The notes below the pieces were generated by a model. That model did no database searches. It saw only the letters and a list, made by a program, of their open reading frames with translations, and was not told the origin of the DNA. Position numbers and translations under genes: made by a program. A DNA stretch of 26,246 nucleotides from an uncultured Coprococcus sp. Lineage in GTDB: Bacteria; Bacillota_A; Clostridia; Lachnospirales; Lachnospiraceae. This document shows, piece after piece, positions 7,154 to 15,625 of this stretch. The stretch covers positions 1 to 26,246 of the forward strand of contig CAAGAB010000241.1 in NCBI GenBank assembly GCA_900767685.1, in the 5' to 3' direction. Within the stretch, counting starts at the first letter, position 1; each line of letters begins with the position of its first letter.

Positions 7154-8632
7154 ATGAAATACAATGACGAAAAAGAGACGGACATCAGGATTAGAGCAGA
7201 AAAGAGTATAGAAAAAAACATAGAAATGAATACAGAAAAGAACACCGATCATAGAAAAAAATCACATGAGATGGATATGTTAAACGGTTCACTGGCGCTT
7301 AAGATGCTTATATTTGCAATGCCGCTTGCGGCCAGTAGTATATTGCAGCAGCTTTTCAATTCAGCGGATGTGGCTGTGGCAGGAAGATTTGCGGGAAGCG
7401 ATGCACTGGCGGCAGTTGGAAGTAATGCAGCAGTCGTTGCTCTCTTTGTGAATGTATTTGTGGGACTTTCGGTTGGTGTGAATGTTCTTGTGGCTCATTA
7501 TATAGGCCAGAACAAGAAGGATTCAATAAGCAAATGTGTGCATACCAGCGTGAAGTTCGCCATTATATGCGGAATAGCTATGCTTGTGGCTGGAATGTTT
7601 GTGGCAAGACCTATACTTGAGGCTATTGATACTCCTGTCAAGGTGCTTGACCAGGCGGTATTATATCTGAGGATATACTTTGTGGGCATGCCGTTTATCA
7701 TACTTTATAACTTTGGAGCTGCAGTGCTCAGAGCGATAGGAGATACGAGAAGACCTCTCTATTGTCTGATAGTATCCGGTGTGCTCAATGTTATTCTCAA
7801 TCTGTTCTTTGTGTGCGTGTGCAAGCTTGGAGTTGCAGGTGTAGGTATGGCAACGGTCATATCCAATGTGGTCAGTACAGGAATAGTCATGTATATATTG
7901 ATGCATGAGGATGGTCCACTCAGACTCGATATGAAGAATATACGAATAGATAAAGTGTGCCTGGGAAAGATACTCAGGATAGGTGCGCCATCCGCGATAC
8001 AGACAGCAGTGTTCTCTCTTTCCAATGTGCTTATACAGGGAGGAATCAACAGTTTTGGATCTGATGCGGTAGCAGGATCGTCCACGGGACTGAATTTTGA
8101 GTATTTTGCATATTTTGTCATATCTGCATATGCTCAGGCTGCGGTTACATTTGTCAGCCAGAACTATGGCGCAGGAGAGAAACAGAGGTGCAGAAAGGCA
8201 CTTCGCATAGCTATGCTTGAGGGAATGCTCATGACGGCGGTGTTTAGCTGTGTCATGATGCTGGCCGGAGATTTCCTGGTGAGGTTCTACACCAAGGATC
8301 CTGAGGTTATAAAGTATGCTCTTATAAGAATGAAACATGTCATGCTGCTTGAGGCTATGACGGGCACATATGAGATGACGGCGGCTGCGCTCAGAGGATT
8401 GGGCAAGTCGATGCTGCCGGCGGTCATAACTGTCATCGGATCGGTTGTGTTCAGGATCATATGGCTTTACACCATATTTGCAAAGTATCATTCATTTGGA
8501 ATGTTGTTGAATATATATATAGTGTCATGGATAATCACGGGAACGGCCATGATAATTGCATACATACTTGTGTCTAGAAAATTGCTGGGACATACGAAAA
8601 AACATAATCAATTTTCTAAGGCGATTTCATAA
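7154..8632 (+). CDS. MATE family efflux transporter
   Basis: 492 aa with about twelve hydrophobic helices from residue 45 onward. MATE proteins export cationic drugs, dyes or metabolites in exchange for Na+ or H+. Seen here: the N-terminal LALKMLIFAMPLAASSILQQ helix, the conserved FNSADVAVAGRF segment, and the pseudo-repeated second half beginning near ILRIGAPSAIQTAV. An unusual 40-residue charged head rich in K, E, N and M precedes the first helix. The start with GGAG at 7139-7142 keeps it, while a later ATG near MDMLNG would remove it and has no clear ribosome binding site. The gap to the ROK gene is 25 nt and to the polymerase gene 31 nt, so it looks co-transcribed with both. The substrate is unknown. 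Confidence 0.9.
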   Translation: MKYNDEKETDIRIRAEKSIEKNIEMNTEKNTDHRKKSHEMDMLNGSLALKMLIFAMPLAASSILQQLFNSADVAVAGRFAGSDALAAVGSNAAVVALFVNVFVGLSVGVNVLVAHYIGQNKKDSISKCVHTSVKFAIICGIAMLVAGMFVARPILEAIDTPVKVLDQAVLYLRIYFVGMPFIILYNFGAAVLRAIGDTRRPLYCLIVSGVLNVILNLFFVCVCKLGVAGVGMATVISNVVSTGIVMYILMHEDGPLRLDMKNIRIDKVCLGKILRIGAPSAIQTAVFSLSNVLIQGGINSFGSDAVAGSSTGLNFEYFAYFVISAYAQAAVTFVSQNYGAGEKQRCRKALRIAMLEGMLMTAVFSCVMMLAGDFLVRFYTKDPEVIKYALIRMKHVMLLEAMTGTYEMTAAALRGLGKSMLPAVITVIGSVVFRIIWLYTIFAKYHSFGMLLNIYIVSWIITGTAMIIAYILVSRKLLGHTKKHNQFSKAIS

Positions 8633-8663
8633 AGCAGTTTTATAGATAAGGGGGCGGAGAGTT

Positions 8664-10208
8664 ATGACGACAGATTTGACCAGTGATAAAAACAGGACAT
8701 ATATAGCCATAGACCTCAAGTCCTTCTTTGCGTCAGTTGAGTGTGTAGAGCGTGGGCTGGATCCTCTCACGACGAATCTGGTGGTGGCTGATGCGTCAAG
8801 GACAGAGAAAACTATCTGTCTGGCTGTGTCCCCCTCGCTTAAGGCGTACGGAATATCTGGAAGAGCCAGGTTGTTTGAGGTAGTCCAGCGGCTTAAGGAG
8901 GTTAATGCCAGCAGGTGCACTATGGCTCCAAATGGGGTGTTTACTGGGGATAGCACGGATTCGGTTATGCTGACAACGCATCCGGAACTTGCGGTTTCAT
9001 ATATAGCAGCACCGCCAAGAATGGCGTACTACATGAAATACAGTACGATGATCTACAACATATATCTGAAGTATGTTGCGCCTGAGGACATGCATGTGTA
9101 TTCCATAGATGAGGTGTTTATGGATGTCACGGATTATCTTGGAATATATCATAAGACACCGTACGAACTTGCAATGACGATCATACAGGATGTACTCAGC
9201 CAGACCGGAATAACAGCCACAGCGGGAATAGGTACAAATATGTATCTGTGCAAGATAGCGATGGACGTTGAGGCGAAACACATAGCCCCGGACAAAGATG
9301 GTGTCAGGATAGCGATTCTCGATGAACAAAGCTACAGGAGAAAACTCTGGGATCACAGACCCATTACGGATTTTTGGAGAGTCGGAAGAGGATATGCGAA
9401 GAAACTTGAGGAACATGGTATGTATACCATGGGAGATATAGCAAGGTGTTCCATAGGACGTGAGGATGAATATTACAATGAAGATCTTCTATACAGACTG
9501 TTCGGCATAAATGCAGAACTCCTCATAGATCATGCGTGGGGCTGGGAACCCTGCACGATTGCGGATATCAAGTCCTATAAACCAGAGCGCAACAGTATGG
9601 GTTCGGGGCAGGTTTTGTCGTGTCCGTATGAATACGATAAGGCCAGGCTTATCGTCAGGGAGATGACAGATTTGTTGGTGCTTGAGCTTGTGGACAAGAA
9701 GGTTAAGACAGATCAGATTGTCCTCACAGTCGGTTACGACATAGACAATCTGAAACAGAATGATCAAGGAAAGAGATATTCCGGAGTAGTACAGACTGAC
9801 AGATATGGCAGACGGATTCCAAAGAATGCACATGGTACGGTGAACCTGGGTGAGTATACATCGTCAACCCACAGGATAATGGATGCGGTAACCGGATTGT
9901 TTGAGGAGATAGTGGATTCCGAACTTTATGTGAGGAGAGTGTATGTCACCGCAAATAATCTGATATCAGATGATGAAGCGGAGAACAGACAGGGATACCG
10001 GCAGATGAGCCTGTTTGAAGACTTTGGAGATGGAGCGGAGAACAGACAGAGAGAACTTGCGGACGAGATCCGTGAGAAGGATATGCAGAAGGCGATGATA
10101 GAAATAAAGAAGAAGTTCGGTAAGAATGCCATACTAAAGGGTATGAATCTTGAGGAGGGCGGAACCACGATCTCCCGAAATGGACAGATAGGCGGACACC
10201 GGGCATGA
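8664..10208 (+). CDS. Y-family DNA polymerase (ImpB/MucB/SamB, UvrX/PolY-like)
   Basis: 514 aa translesion polymerase. The catalytic acidic residues are in AIDLKSFFASVE (D17) and YSIDEVFMDV (D149, E150), the first and third metal-binding motifs of the Y family. The thumb and little-finger region follows, with GSGQVLSCPYEYDKARLIV opening the little finger. The finger segment is longer than in DinB, as in Firmicute UvrX/YqjW-type enzymes that are paired with YolD proteins. The C-terminus ends in a charged helix without an obvious beta-clamp motif that I can assign. GGGGGCGGAG at 8651-8660 supports the start. It is followed after 21 nt by a YolD-like gene and lies in the run downstream of a LexA-like operator, which fits SOS-induced error-prone bypass of lesions. 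Confidence 0.9.
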   Translation: MTTDLTSDKNRTYIAIDLKSFFASVECVERGLDPLTTNLVVADASRTEKTICLAVSPSLKAYGISGRARLFEVVQRLKEVNASRCTMAPNGVFTGDSTDSVMLTTHPELAVSYIAAPPRMAYYMKYSTMIYNIYLKYVAPEDMHVYSIDEVFMDVTDYLGIYHKTPYELAMTIIQDVLSQTGITATAGIGTNMYLCKIAMDVEAKHIAPDKDGVRIAILDEQSYRRKLWDHRPITDFWRVGRGYAKKLEEHGMYTMGDIARCSIGREDEYYNEDLLYRLFGINAELLIDHAWGWEPCTIADIKSYKPERNSMGSGQVLSCPYEYDKARLIVREMTDLLVLELVDKKVKTDQIVLTVGYDIDNLKQNDQGKRYSGVVQTDRYGRRIPKNAHGTVNLGEYTSSTHRIMDAVTGLFEEIVDSELYVRRVYVTANNLISDDEAENRQGYRQMSLFEDFGDGAENRQRELADEIREKDMQKAMIEIKKKFGKNAILKGMNLEEGGTTISRNGQIGGHRA

Positions 10209-10229
10209 CGAAAAAGATATGGGAGCTGG

Positions 10230-10661
10230 GTGATAGATTTGAATCCTAAATATAAAGATATGTATGATATGCCGCATTACGTATCTGACAGACATCCGCA
10301 TATGTCTATACATGACAGGGCTGCTCAGTTTGCACCATTTGCTGCGCTTACAGGGCATGGGGCGGCTATCGCGGAGACTGCAAGGCTTACGGAGGATAGA
10401 TTGGAACTTGATGAAAGCCAGAAAGCGGTTCTTGATCAGAAACTTACGAATATAATGCATAGTGCAGGCGAAATATTAGTGGATGTGGAGTATTTTGTCA
10501 GGGATGAGAGAAAGTCTGGTGGGCGGTATGAACATGTATCAGGGAGAATAATGAAAGTGGATATGTACCGCCAGATGATCCTTCTGGGGGATGAAAGCGG
10601 CAGATGCATAGCTGCGATACCTGTGGATGATGTATATGACATAAATGAGATTTTATTGTAA
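10230..10661 (+). CDS. YolD-like protein
   Basis: 143 aa. The block HPHMSIHDRAAQFAPFAALT (residues 22-41) is the hallmark of YolD-like proteins, which are found next to Y-family polymerase genes in Firmicutes and are thought to regulate or assist the polymerase. The rest is a small beta-rich domain with a long charged helix (ETARLTEDRLELDESQKAVLD). The start is GTG at 10230 with GGGAG at 10221-10225, which is close; TTG at 10239 is the alternative. The gap from the polymerase stop is 21 nt, implying coupled expression. The gene's last codons form the first unit of the repeat run at 10651-10764. Confidence 0.85.
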   Translation: MIDLNPKYKDMYDMPHYVSDRHPHMSIHDRAAQFAPFAALTGHGAAIAETARLTEDRLELDESQKAVLDQKLTNIMHSAGEILVDVEYFVRDERKSGGRYEHVSGRIMKVDMYRQMILLGDESGRCIAAIPVDDVYDINEILL

Positions 10662-10764
10662 AGCAATATTTTATTGTAAAACGATATTTTATGAGAGAGT
10701 TTTTATTATGAAGAGTTTTTATTTATGAAGAGTTTTTATTGTGAAGAGGTTTTATTATGAATAG
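10651..10764 (+). repeat. Seven degenerate 16-18-nt tandem repeats
   Basis: Consecutive units begin at 10651, 10669, 10687, 10700, 10716, 10733 and 10749. The first two (18 nt) share TTTTATTGTAAA then GCAATA or ACGATA; the third is a shortened 13-nt unit. The last four follow TTTTTATTRTGAAGAG with small length changes. The first unit includes the stop codon of the YolD-like gene. The last unit includes the start codon of the phosphodiesterase gene, with the preceding unit supplying its ribosome binding site. Polymerase slippage is the simplest origin. Confidence 0.8.
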
Positions 10765-11503
10765 AAATAAAAAATCATTTGAGGGCTATAGAGCAAATAA
10801 AAATGAGAGACCACTCACCATAGCACACCGCGGAGCCAGTGCGCTGGCAGAGCATGAAAATACCCTGGAGTCGTTTCAGATTGCCATAGATATTGGAGCA
10901 GATATGGTAGAATTTGATGTGAGAAAGACAAGTGATGATGTTCTCATTGTCTTTCATGATTCGGCTATAGATGGCAAGAAAGTCAGAGATCTCACATATA
11001 ACAGGATAAATGATATAACCAGACGGTTGGGCTACAGAGTCCCGAAACTGGTGGATGTCCTTGATCTCTGCCAGGGAAAGATACATTTGGATATTGAACT
11101 CAAAGAGAGTGGTTACGAGAGACCTGTAGTGAACCTGGTGAAAGAGCGATATGGGTACAATGAATTTTCCATCAAATCATTTAAGGATAAGGTTTCATAT
11201 AAAGTGAAATCCATAGATCCAAGGATAACCACGGGGCTGTTAATTGGCAAGGATAAGGCTGGATTAAGTGTGCGGCTTAATGAATACTTTCCGGCGAGAA
11301 GACTAAAGAGGTGTAAGGCTGATTTTGTATCACCACATTACCTCCTGTGTACCAGAGAGTTTGTGCGGAGAATGAAGAGGGAAGGGTATCCTGTGTTTGT
11401 GTGGACTGTGAACGACGAGAAGATTATGGACAGGATGATAGCACTACGTGCAGATGGGATAATATCTGACAGGCCAGATCTCCTTATGAAACATATCCGT
11501 TGA
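10757..11503 (+). CDS. Glycerophosphodiester phosphodiesterase
   Basis: 248 aa, typical of soluble bacterial GDPD enzymes that hydrolyse glycerophosphodiesters to glycerol-3-phosphate and an alcohol. The TIM-barrel active site is visible: HRG at 24-26, EN at 34-35, the metal ligands in VEFDV (E52, D54), the second catalytic histidine in VFHDSA (H67) and IELKE near 110. The C-terminal FVWTVNDE and ADGIISDRPDLL blocks are also typical. There is no signal peptide, so it is cytoplasmic. The ATG at 10757 lies within the last unit of a tandem repeat, with GAAGAGG at 10743-10749 as ribosome binding site. The following promoter overlaps its stop codon, so the next gene is probably transcribed separately. 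Confidence 0.9.
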   Translation: MNRNKKSFEGYRANKNERPLTIAHRGASALAEHENTLESFQIAIDIGADMVEFDVRKTSDDVLIVFHDSAIDGKKVRDLTYNRINDITRRLGYRVPKLVDVLDLCQGKIHLDIELKESGYERPVVNLVKERYGYNEFSIKSFKDKVSYKVKSIDPRITTGLLIGKDKAGLSVRLNEYFPARRLKRCKADFVSPHYLLCTREFVRRMKREGYPVFVWTVNDEKIMDRMIALRADGIISDRPDLLMKHIR

Positions 11504-11528
11504 TAGAAAACTGATTTTTTGCTATAGT
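11500..11528 (+). promoter_or_regulatory. Sigma-A promoter for the EAL gene
   Basis: TTGATA at 11500-11505 and TATAGT at 11523-11528 are spaced by exactly 17 nt. The -35 box overlaps the phosphodiesterase stop codon. The predicted transcript starts near 11535, about 57 nt before the start codon at 11592. Confidence 0.6.
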
Positions 11529-11591
11529 TAAAGTTAGACGATTAAACAAAATAGACAGAGAAAAGTTATTAGATACAAAGGAGGGGATGAG

Positions 11592-11861
11592 ATGAACAAG
11601 GTACTGTATTTTGATTATGCAGCGTTTATTGTATTTGCACTTATCTTGATATCAGTCCTCATGAAAAAACTGACCAGAGGAAAGATGAGCAGGCTGTTTC
11701 TTATGGTGCTGATCGTGGCGTTGGTTGCAACCTCTTTTGACATAGGTGCTATTGCATACGATAATATCGGTGAAAGACATACATTTGCTCAGTATTTTTC
11801 CATACTGGATATCTTGTATTTCATGTGCTCTCGGCTGCTTTATATACAATATACGTTATAA
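11592..11861 (+). pseudogene. N-terminal membrane part of the EAL protein, separated by a frameshift
   Basis: 89 codons in frame from an ATG preceded by GGAGGGG at 11580-11586. It encodes two hydrophobic helices (AAFIVFALILISVLMKK and RLFLMVLIVALVATSFDIGA) of what should be a multi-helix sensor. The next helix starts normally at FSILDILYF, but the frame then runs into non-membrane-like residues and stops at 11859-11861. Reading one base back near 11819-11821 continues the helix as FHVLSAALYTIYVISM in the frame of the EAL gene. The two ORFs are therefore best read as one gene missing a base, either a real mutation or a sequence error. Programmed -1 frameshifting is possible, but I see no classic slippery heptamer. 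Confidence 0.7.
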
Positions 11862-13519
11862 GTATGGTTGATGCCATACATATATTCAGGGGCAGAGTAA
11901 AGTCTGTTATTCTGGCACTTCCAACTTTGTTATGCGTATTACTTCTGATAGTGAATCTGTTTTACCCAACGGTATTCTCTATTGGAGCTGATGGTGAGTA
12001 TGCAAGAGAGCGGTTCATGGTCTTTCTTTATATCACATCGTTCATATACATGATCATAGGATTTATAGTTGTTATGAAATACAGAAGAAGGCTATCTAGA
12101 AAGTGCCTGATATCTGTTATCATGATCTTCCCATTGGTGGTTGTTGCAGCATTCAGACAGATGCTCGTACCTGAGGTTCCGATAGAGATGTTTGCCAATT
12201 CTATAGGATTGTTGTTTGTTGCACTGTTCATACAGAGCCCTGAACAGATGATAAGCAACGCAACAGGCCTGAACAACATAACCAGATATATGGAGGATGT
12301 CGACAATGTTCTTGACAATGGACTTAATATAGGCATCATCATGATATCGCTTGTGAATGACAAGGCGCTTAGGGGGATGATCGGTGTTGTGGAATATCAC
12401 AAGCTGCTCAGATGTGTTTCAGACAAGCTGGTTGCCATGGGGCAGTCAAAAAGATACAACACAGAATGGTATTATCTTGGCAATGGCATGTTCAGATGCA
12501 TAATGGATTATAAGGTGGCTGACCAGGCGGAGAGATTTGCAGCCAGCATAAACTCTGAACTGAAAAAGGGATACACATACAATGGAATGTTGATAAACCT
12601 TCTTGCAAATATCTGTATTACCAGGTGTCCGGAGGATATAGACAATGTGGATGCTGTTATGAGATTTGGTACAGAACTCTCTGACCGGGAATATACAGGA
12701 CAGATCATGTATGCAAGGGATATATACAAAAAAGAAAATTATGATCTGATCAAGGATCTTGATGTGATAATAGACAGTGCTTTCGTAGACGGAAGATTTG
12801 AGGTTTATTATCAGCCTATCTATTCACTAAGTGGCAAGAGATATAACAGTGCTGAGGCATTGCTCAGGCTGTACGATGAAAAATATGGTTATGTAAGACC
12901 TGATATATTTATTCCGGCAGCTGAAAAGAGCGGTATGATACATAAGATAGGTAAGTTTGTGCTGGAAGAGGTGTGTAGGTTTATAGTCAGCGATAAATTT
13001 AAAGAACTTGGACTTGATTATATAGAAGTGAATCTGTCGGTGATACAGTGCATGAGCAGTGAACTTGCAGACGATGTCAGGGAGATAATGAACAGATATA
13101 ATGTGAGTTCAGAGCAGCTCAACCTTGAGATCACGGAGACAGCCGCTGCGTATGCCCAGAATACTATGATGAACAATATCGAAGAACTTAACGACGATGG
13201 GATAGCGTTTTCACTTGATGATTTTGGAACAGGGTACTCCAATATGAAGAGGATTGCGTCAATGCCATTTGCGATAGTTAAGTTGGATAAGACATTTACA
13301 GAGATGAACGAGAATGACAAGATGCTCAAAGTGGTGAAGAACACCATATCAATGGTGAAAGATATGAATATGAGGATCCTTGTCGAGGGCGTTGAGACTC
13401 TTGAGTCGTTCAAGGAATTTGAGGCGTTGGGAGTTGATTACATTCAGGGATATTATTTTTCAAAACCATTGCCTATGGAGAAGTTTGTAAGTGAAGTAAA
13501 GCGTGTCAATATGGATTGA
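11825..13519 (+). CDS. EAL-domain (cyclic-di-GMP phosphodiesterase-type) protein, main part
   Basis: 564 codons from a GTG at 11825 that has no ribosome binding site, so it is almost certainly the continuation of the gene starting at 11592. Order: remaining transmembrane helices (to about residue 145), a degenerate GGDEF-like domain in which the active motif reads YLGNGMFRC and so should be inactive, then a full EAL domain. The EAL part has AEALLR (bases 12851 on), NLSVIQ, LEITET, DDFGTGYS near 13217, KLDK, EGVET near 13385 and QGYYFSKPLP, so the catalytic metal ligands look intact. EAL domains hydrolyse c-di-GMP to pGpG. The gene is followed by the MoxR gene after 59 nt. If the frameshift is real, the enzyme loses its membrane anchor or is not made. 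Confidence 0.85.
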   Translation: MLSAALYTIYVISMVDAIHIFRGRVKSVILALPTLLCVLLLIVNLFYPTVFSIGADGEYARERFMVFLYITSFIYMIIGFIVVMKYRRRLSRKCLISVIMIFPLVVVAAFRQMLVPEVPIEMFANSIGLLFVALFIQSPEQMISNATGLNNITRYMEDVDNVLDNGLNIGIIMISLVNDKALRGMIGVVEYHKLLRCVSDKLVAMGQSKRYNTEWYYLGNGMFRCIMDYKVADQAERFAASINSELKKGYTYNGMLINLLANICITRCPEDIDNVDAVMRFGTELSDREYTGQIMYARDIYKKENYDLIKDLDVIIDSAFVDGRFEVYYQPIYSLSGKRYNSAEALLRLYDEKYGYVRPDIFIPAAEKSGMIHKIGKFVLEEVCRFIVSDKFKELGLDYIEVNLSVIQCMSSELADDVREIMNRYNVSSEQLNLEITETAAAYAQNTMMNNIEELNDDGIAFSLDDFGTGYSNMKRIASMPFAIVKLDKTFTEMNENDKMLKVVKNTISMVKDMNMRILVEGVETLESFKEFEALGVDYIQGYYFSKPLPMEKFVSEVKRVNMD

Positions 13520-13578
13520 CATGCAGGTCAGATATACGAAGACTGGGTGATACATGATACATGGGGAAAGGATAATAT

Positions 13579-14538
13579 ATGGTTGACAGAAGAAAAGCAG
13601 ATACTGAAAATACCGGCAACATCAGCAATGTGGTCATAGACGAGATAGAGAAGGTAGTCAAGGGCAAGAGAGATGTCATAACAAAGGTATACGCTGCGAT
13701 ACTAGCTGGTGGGCATATACTGCTCGATGATATTCCTGGTGTCGGAAAGACCACACTTGCAATGGCATTTGCGAAAACTTTGGATATGAAATATAACCGT
13801 GTACAGTTTACCCCGGATGTCCTTCCTAGTGATATCATGGGTTTTTCGATGTACAACGCCAAGACAGGTGATTTTGAATACAGGGAGGGCGCAGCATTCT
13901 GCAATCTCTTTCTGGCGGATGAGATCAATAGAACATCACCAAAGAGTCAATCGGCACTTCTTGAGATCATGGAGGAGAAACGTGTCACTGTAGATGCAGT
14001 CACAAGACAGCTCCCTGAACCGTTCACTGTCATTGCGACGCAGAATCCCATAGGATCATCAGGCACTCAGATGCTGCCAGAATCCCAGCTGGATAGATTT
14101 ATGATAAGACTTTCCATGGGATATCCATCACATGAAGCTGCAGTTCAGATATTGAAGGGGCAGGAGTTTATGCCTATAAACAGCGTACAGATGGTTCTGA
14201 CCAGAGATGAACTGGTGGGACTGCAGAGAAAAGTTAACTCTCTAAATGTGCATGAATCAATATTTGACTATATTGTGACACTCGTAGAGGCAACAAGGAC
14301 CAGTGAGTATTTTTCTATGGGAGCAAGTCCGCGTGGTGCGAATGCGCTGCTCAGGATGAGCCGTGCAATGGCACTGTTAGCTGGTAGGGAATATGTGGTT
14401 CCTGATGATATTGCTGCTGTTTTTACTGTGGTTCTTGGACATAGGGTTAAATTATCGTCAAGAGCCAGGGCGAATGGATTTACCGTGGAGGCAGCTCTGG
14501 AGGAGATCCGGAAGTCAGTTAAGCTTCCGCGGACATAG
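13579..14538 (+). CDS. MoxR family AAA+ ATPase
   Basis: 319 aa, standard for MoxR ATPases, chaperone-like enzymes that act with vWA or DUF58 partners. Walker A is GVGKTT (residues 54-59), Walker B is LFLADEIN (110-117) and sensor 1 is ATQNP (153-157). The lid domain is present at the C-terminus (GASPRGANALLRMSRAMALL). The ATG is preceded by AAAGGA. The gene order MoxR - DUF58 - transglutaminase is a widely conserved arrangement, and here the DUF58 gene begins 25 nt after this stop. The operon's role is not settled in most bacteria; a cell-envelope or membrane-protein function is often proposed. Confidence 0.92.
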   Translation: MVDRRKADTENTGNISNVVIDEIEKVVKGKRDVITKVYAAILAGGHILLDDIPGVGKTTLAMAFAKTLDMKYNRVQFTPDVLPSDIMGFSMYNAKTGDFEYREGAAFCNLFLADEINRTSPKSQSALLEIMEEKRVTVDAVTRQLPEPFTVIATQNPIGSSGTQMLPESQLDRFMIRLSMGYPSHEAAVQILKGQEFMPINSVQMVLTRDELVGLQRKVNSLNVHESIFDYIVTLVEATRTSEYFSMGASPRGANALLRMSRAMALLAGREYVVPDDIAAVFTVVLGHRVKLSSRARANGFTVEAALEEIRKSVKLPRT

Positions 14539-14563
14539 ATGATGCTGAGAGGAGAACGTGAAA

Positions 14564-15625
14564 ATGGTACATGTAGCCAATGTAATCAGGTACATTCTCG
14601 TGTTTATTGTGAATCTACTGCTCTTACTGTTTTTGCATTCATATTATAATTTTGTGTTATTGATAGTCCTGATAGTTCTCCCGATTTGTTCTGTAATAGC
14701 AGCGCTTTTGGCACAGAGATATATGTCGATAGAGGTTGGCGGTGGATTTTCAGAGATTCAGACTGATGAAACATTTCCAATCAATATCGTACTTGTAAAC
14801 AAATCAATATTTCCAATTATGAATGTGGATATTGATATACATATGGCAAATGAGCTGTTTCAAAAATCCGGTGAACACAGACTCAGTGTTCCGGCATATG
14901 CCCGTGCTTCCAATACAGTAGACTATGAGCTCGCGGAGTCGTTTGTCGGTGTTTTTGAGGTATCAGTGCACAGGATTTATGTCACAGACTGGCTCGGATT
15001 CATCAGAGTGAAAAAGCAATGTGATGCTGTACGTGAGGTCAAGGTATTTCCCTCCGGTGAGGTCTGTGCAGAACCGGATATGACTGCTCTTTCTGGTGGC
15101 ATGACTGAGGCTGAGGAAACCAGAAAGAAAGGCAATGACTTTTCGGAGGTTGTGGATATAAGGGAATACAGACCTGGCGATAAACTGCAGAATATACATT
15201 GGAAATTGTCTGCAGGCCGTGATGAATTCATGGTAAAAGAACGTGAGAGCATGTCGTCAGACCAGCTGGTCATATGTGTGGAATTGACCAATGATGAGAG
15301 GCAGGTACTCAATGATTTACTGAAAGCTTCGTATGGTCTGGGCCAATATCTGATATCTTTGAATGTCCCATTTACGGTGTATTACTGGAGTGTGGACCGG
15401 GATGATATGATAGAGACTAAGGTGGATAATATGCAGGAGCTTCACGATTGGATGGACTGTATATTCTACGAGACACCATATTCAGAGAGCAGTCTTGGGA
15501 TGGACATGCTTCAGAGAATTATGGATTCAGATAAAAAGATATTTGTAATTACAACAGCGGAAGATATAGCTGGTGAACAGATATTCACATATGGTGAGTG
15601 TGTGAAAGGATACATAAGTGGGTAG
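14564..15625 (+). CDS. DUF58 domain protein
   Basis: 353 aa from the ATG at 14564, 9 nt after GGAG at 14551-14554; a GTG at 14558 in the same frame is the alternative. Two N-terminal transmembrane helices span about residues 8-50 (YILVFIVNLLLLLFL and LLIVLIVLPICSVIAAL). A beta-rich region follows, then the DUF58 signature VDIREYRPGDKLQNIHWK (near bases 15155-15210) and a vWA-like fold. The partner MoxR gene lies immediately upstream, and the stop codon overlaps the start of the transglutaminase gene, implying coupled translation. It is expected to be a membrane protein with its C-terminal domain in the cytoplasm. Confidence 0.9.
   Translation: MVHVANVIRYILVFIVNLLLLLFLHSYYNFVLLIVLIVLPICSVIAALLAQRYMSIEVGGGFSEIQTDETFPINIVLVNKSIFPIMNVDIDIHMANELFQKSGEHRLSVPAYARASNTVDYELAESFVGVFEVSVHRIYVTDWLGFIRVKKQCDAVREVKVFPSGEVCAEPDMTALSGGMTEAEETRKKGNDFSEVVDIREYRPGDKLQNIHWKLSAGRDEFMVKERESMSSDQLVICVELTNDERQVLNDLLKASYGLGQYLISLNVPFTVYYWSVDRDDMIETKVDNMQELHDWMDCIFYETPYSESSLGMDMLQRIMDSDKKIFVITTAEDIAGEQIFTYGECVKGYISG

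Noticed and set aside
7661..8491. 276-codon open frame on the minus strand
   Set aside because: It lies entirely within the MATE gene, is rich in His, Tyr, Arg and Ser like other antisense shadows, and has no recognisable domain.
10651..10764. Repeats considered as a CRISPR array
   Set aside because: Units abut directly with no unique spacers, are only 16-18 nt and no cas genes are present.
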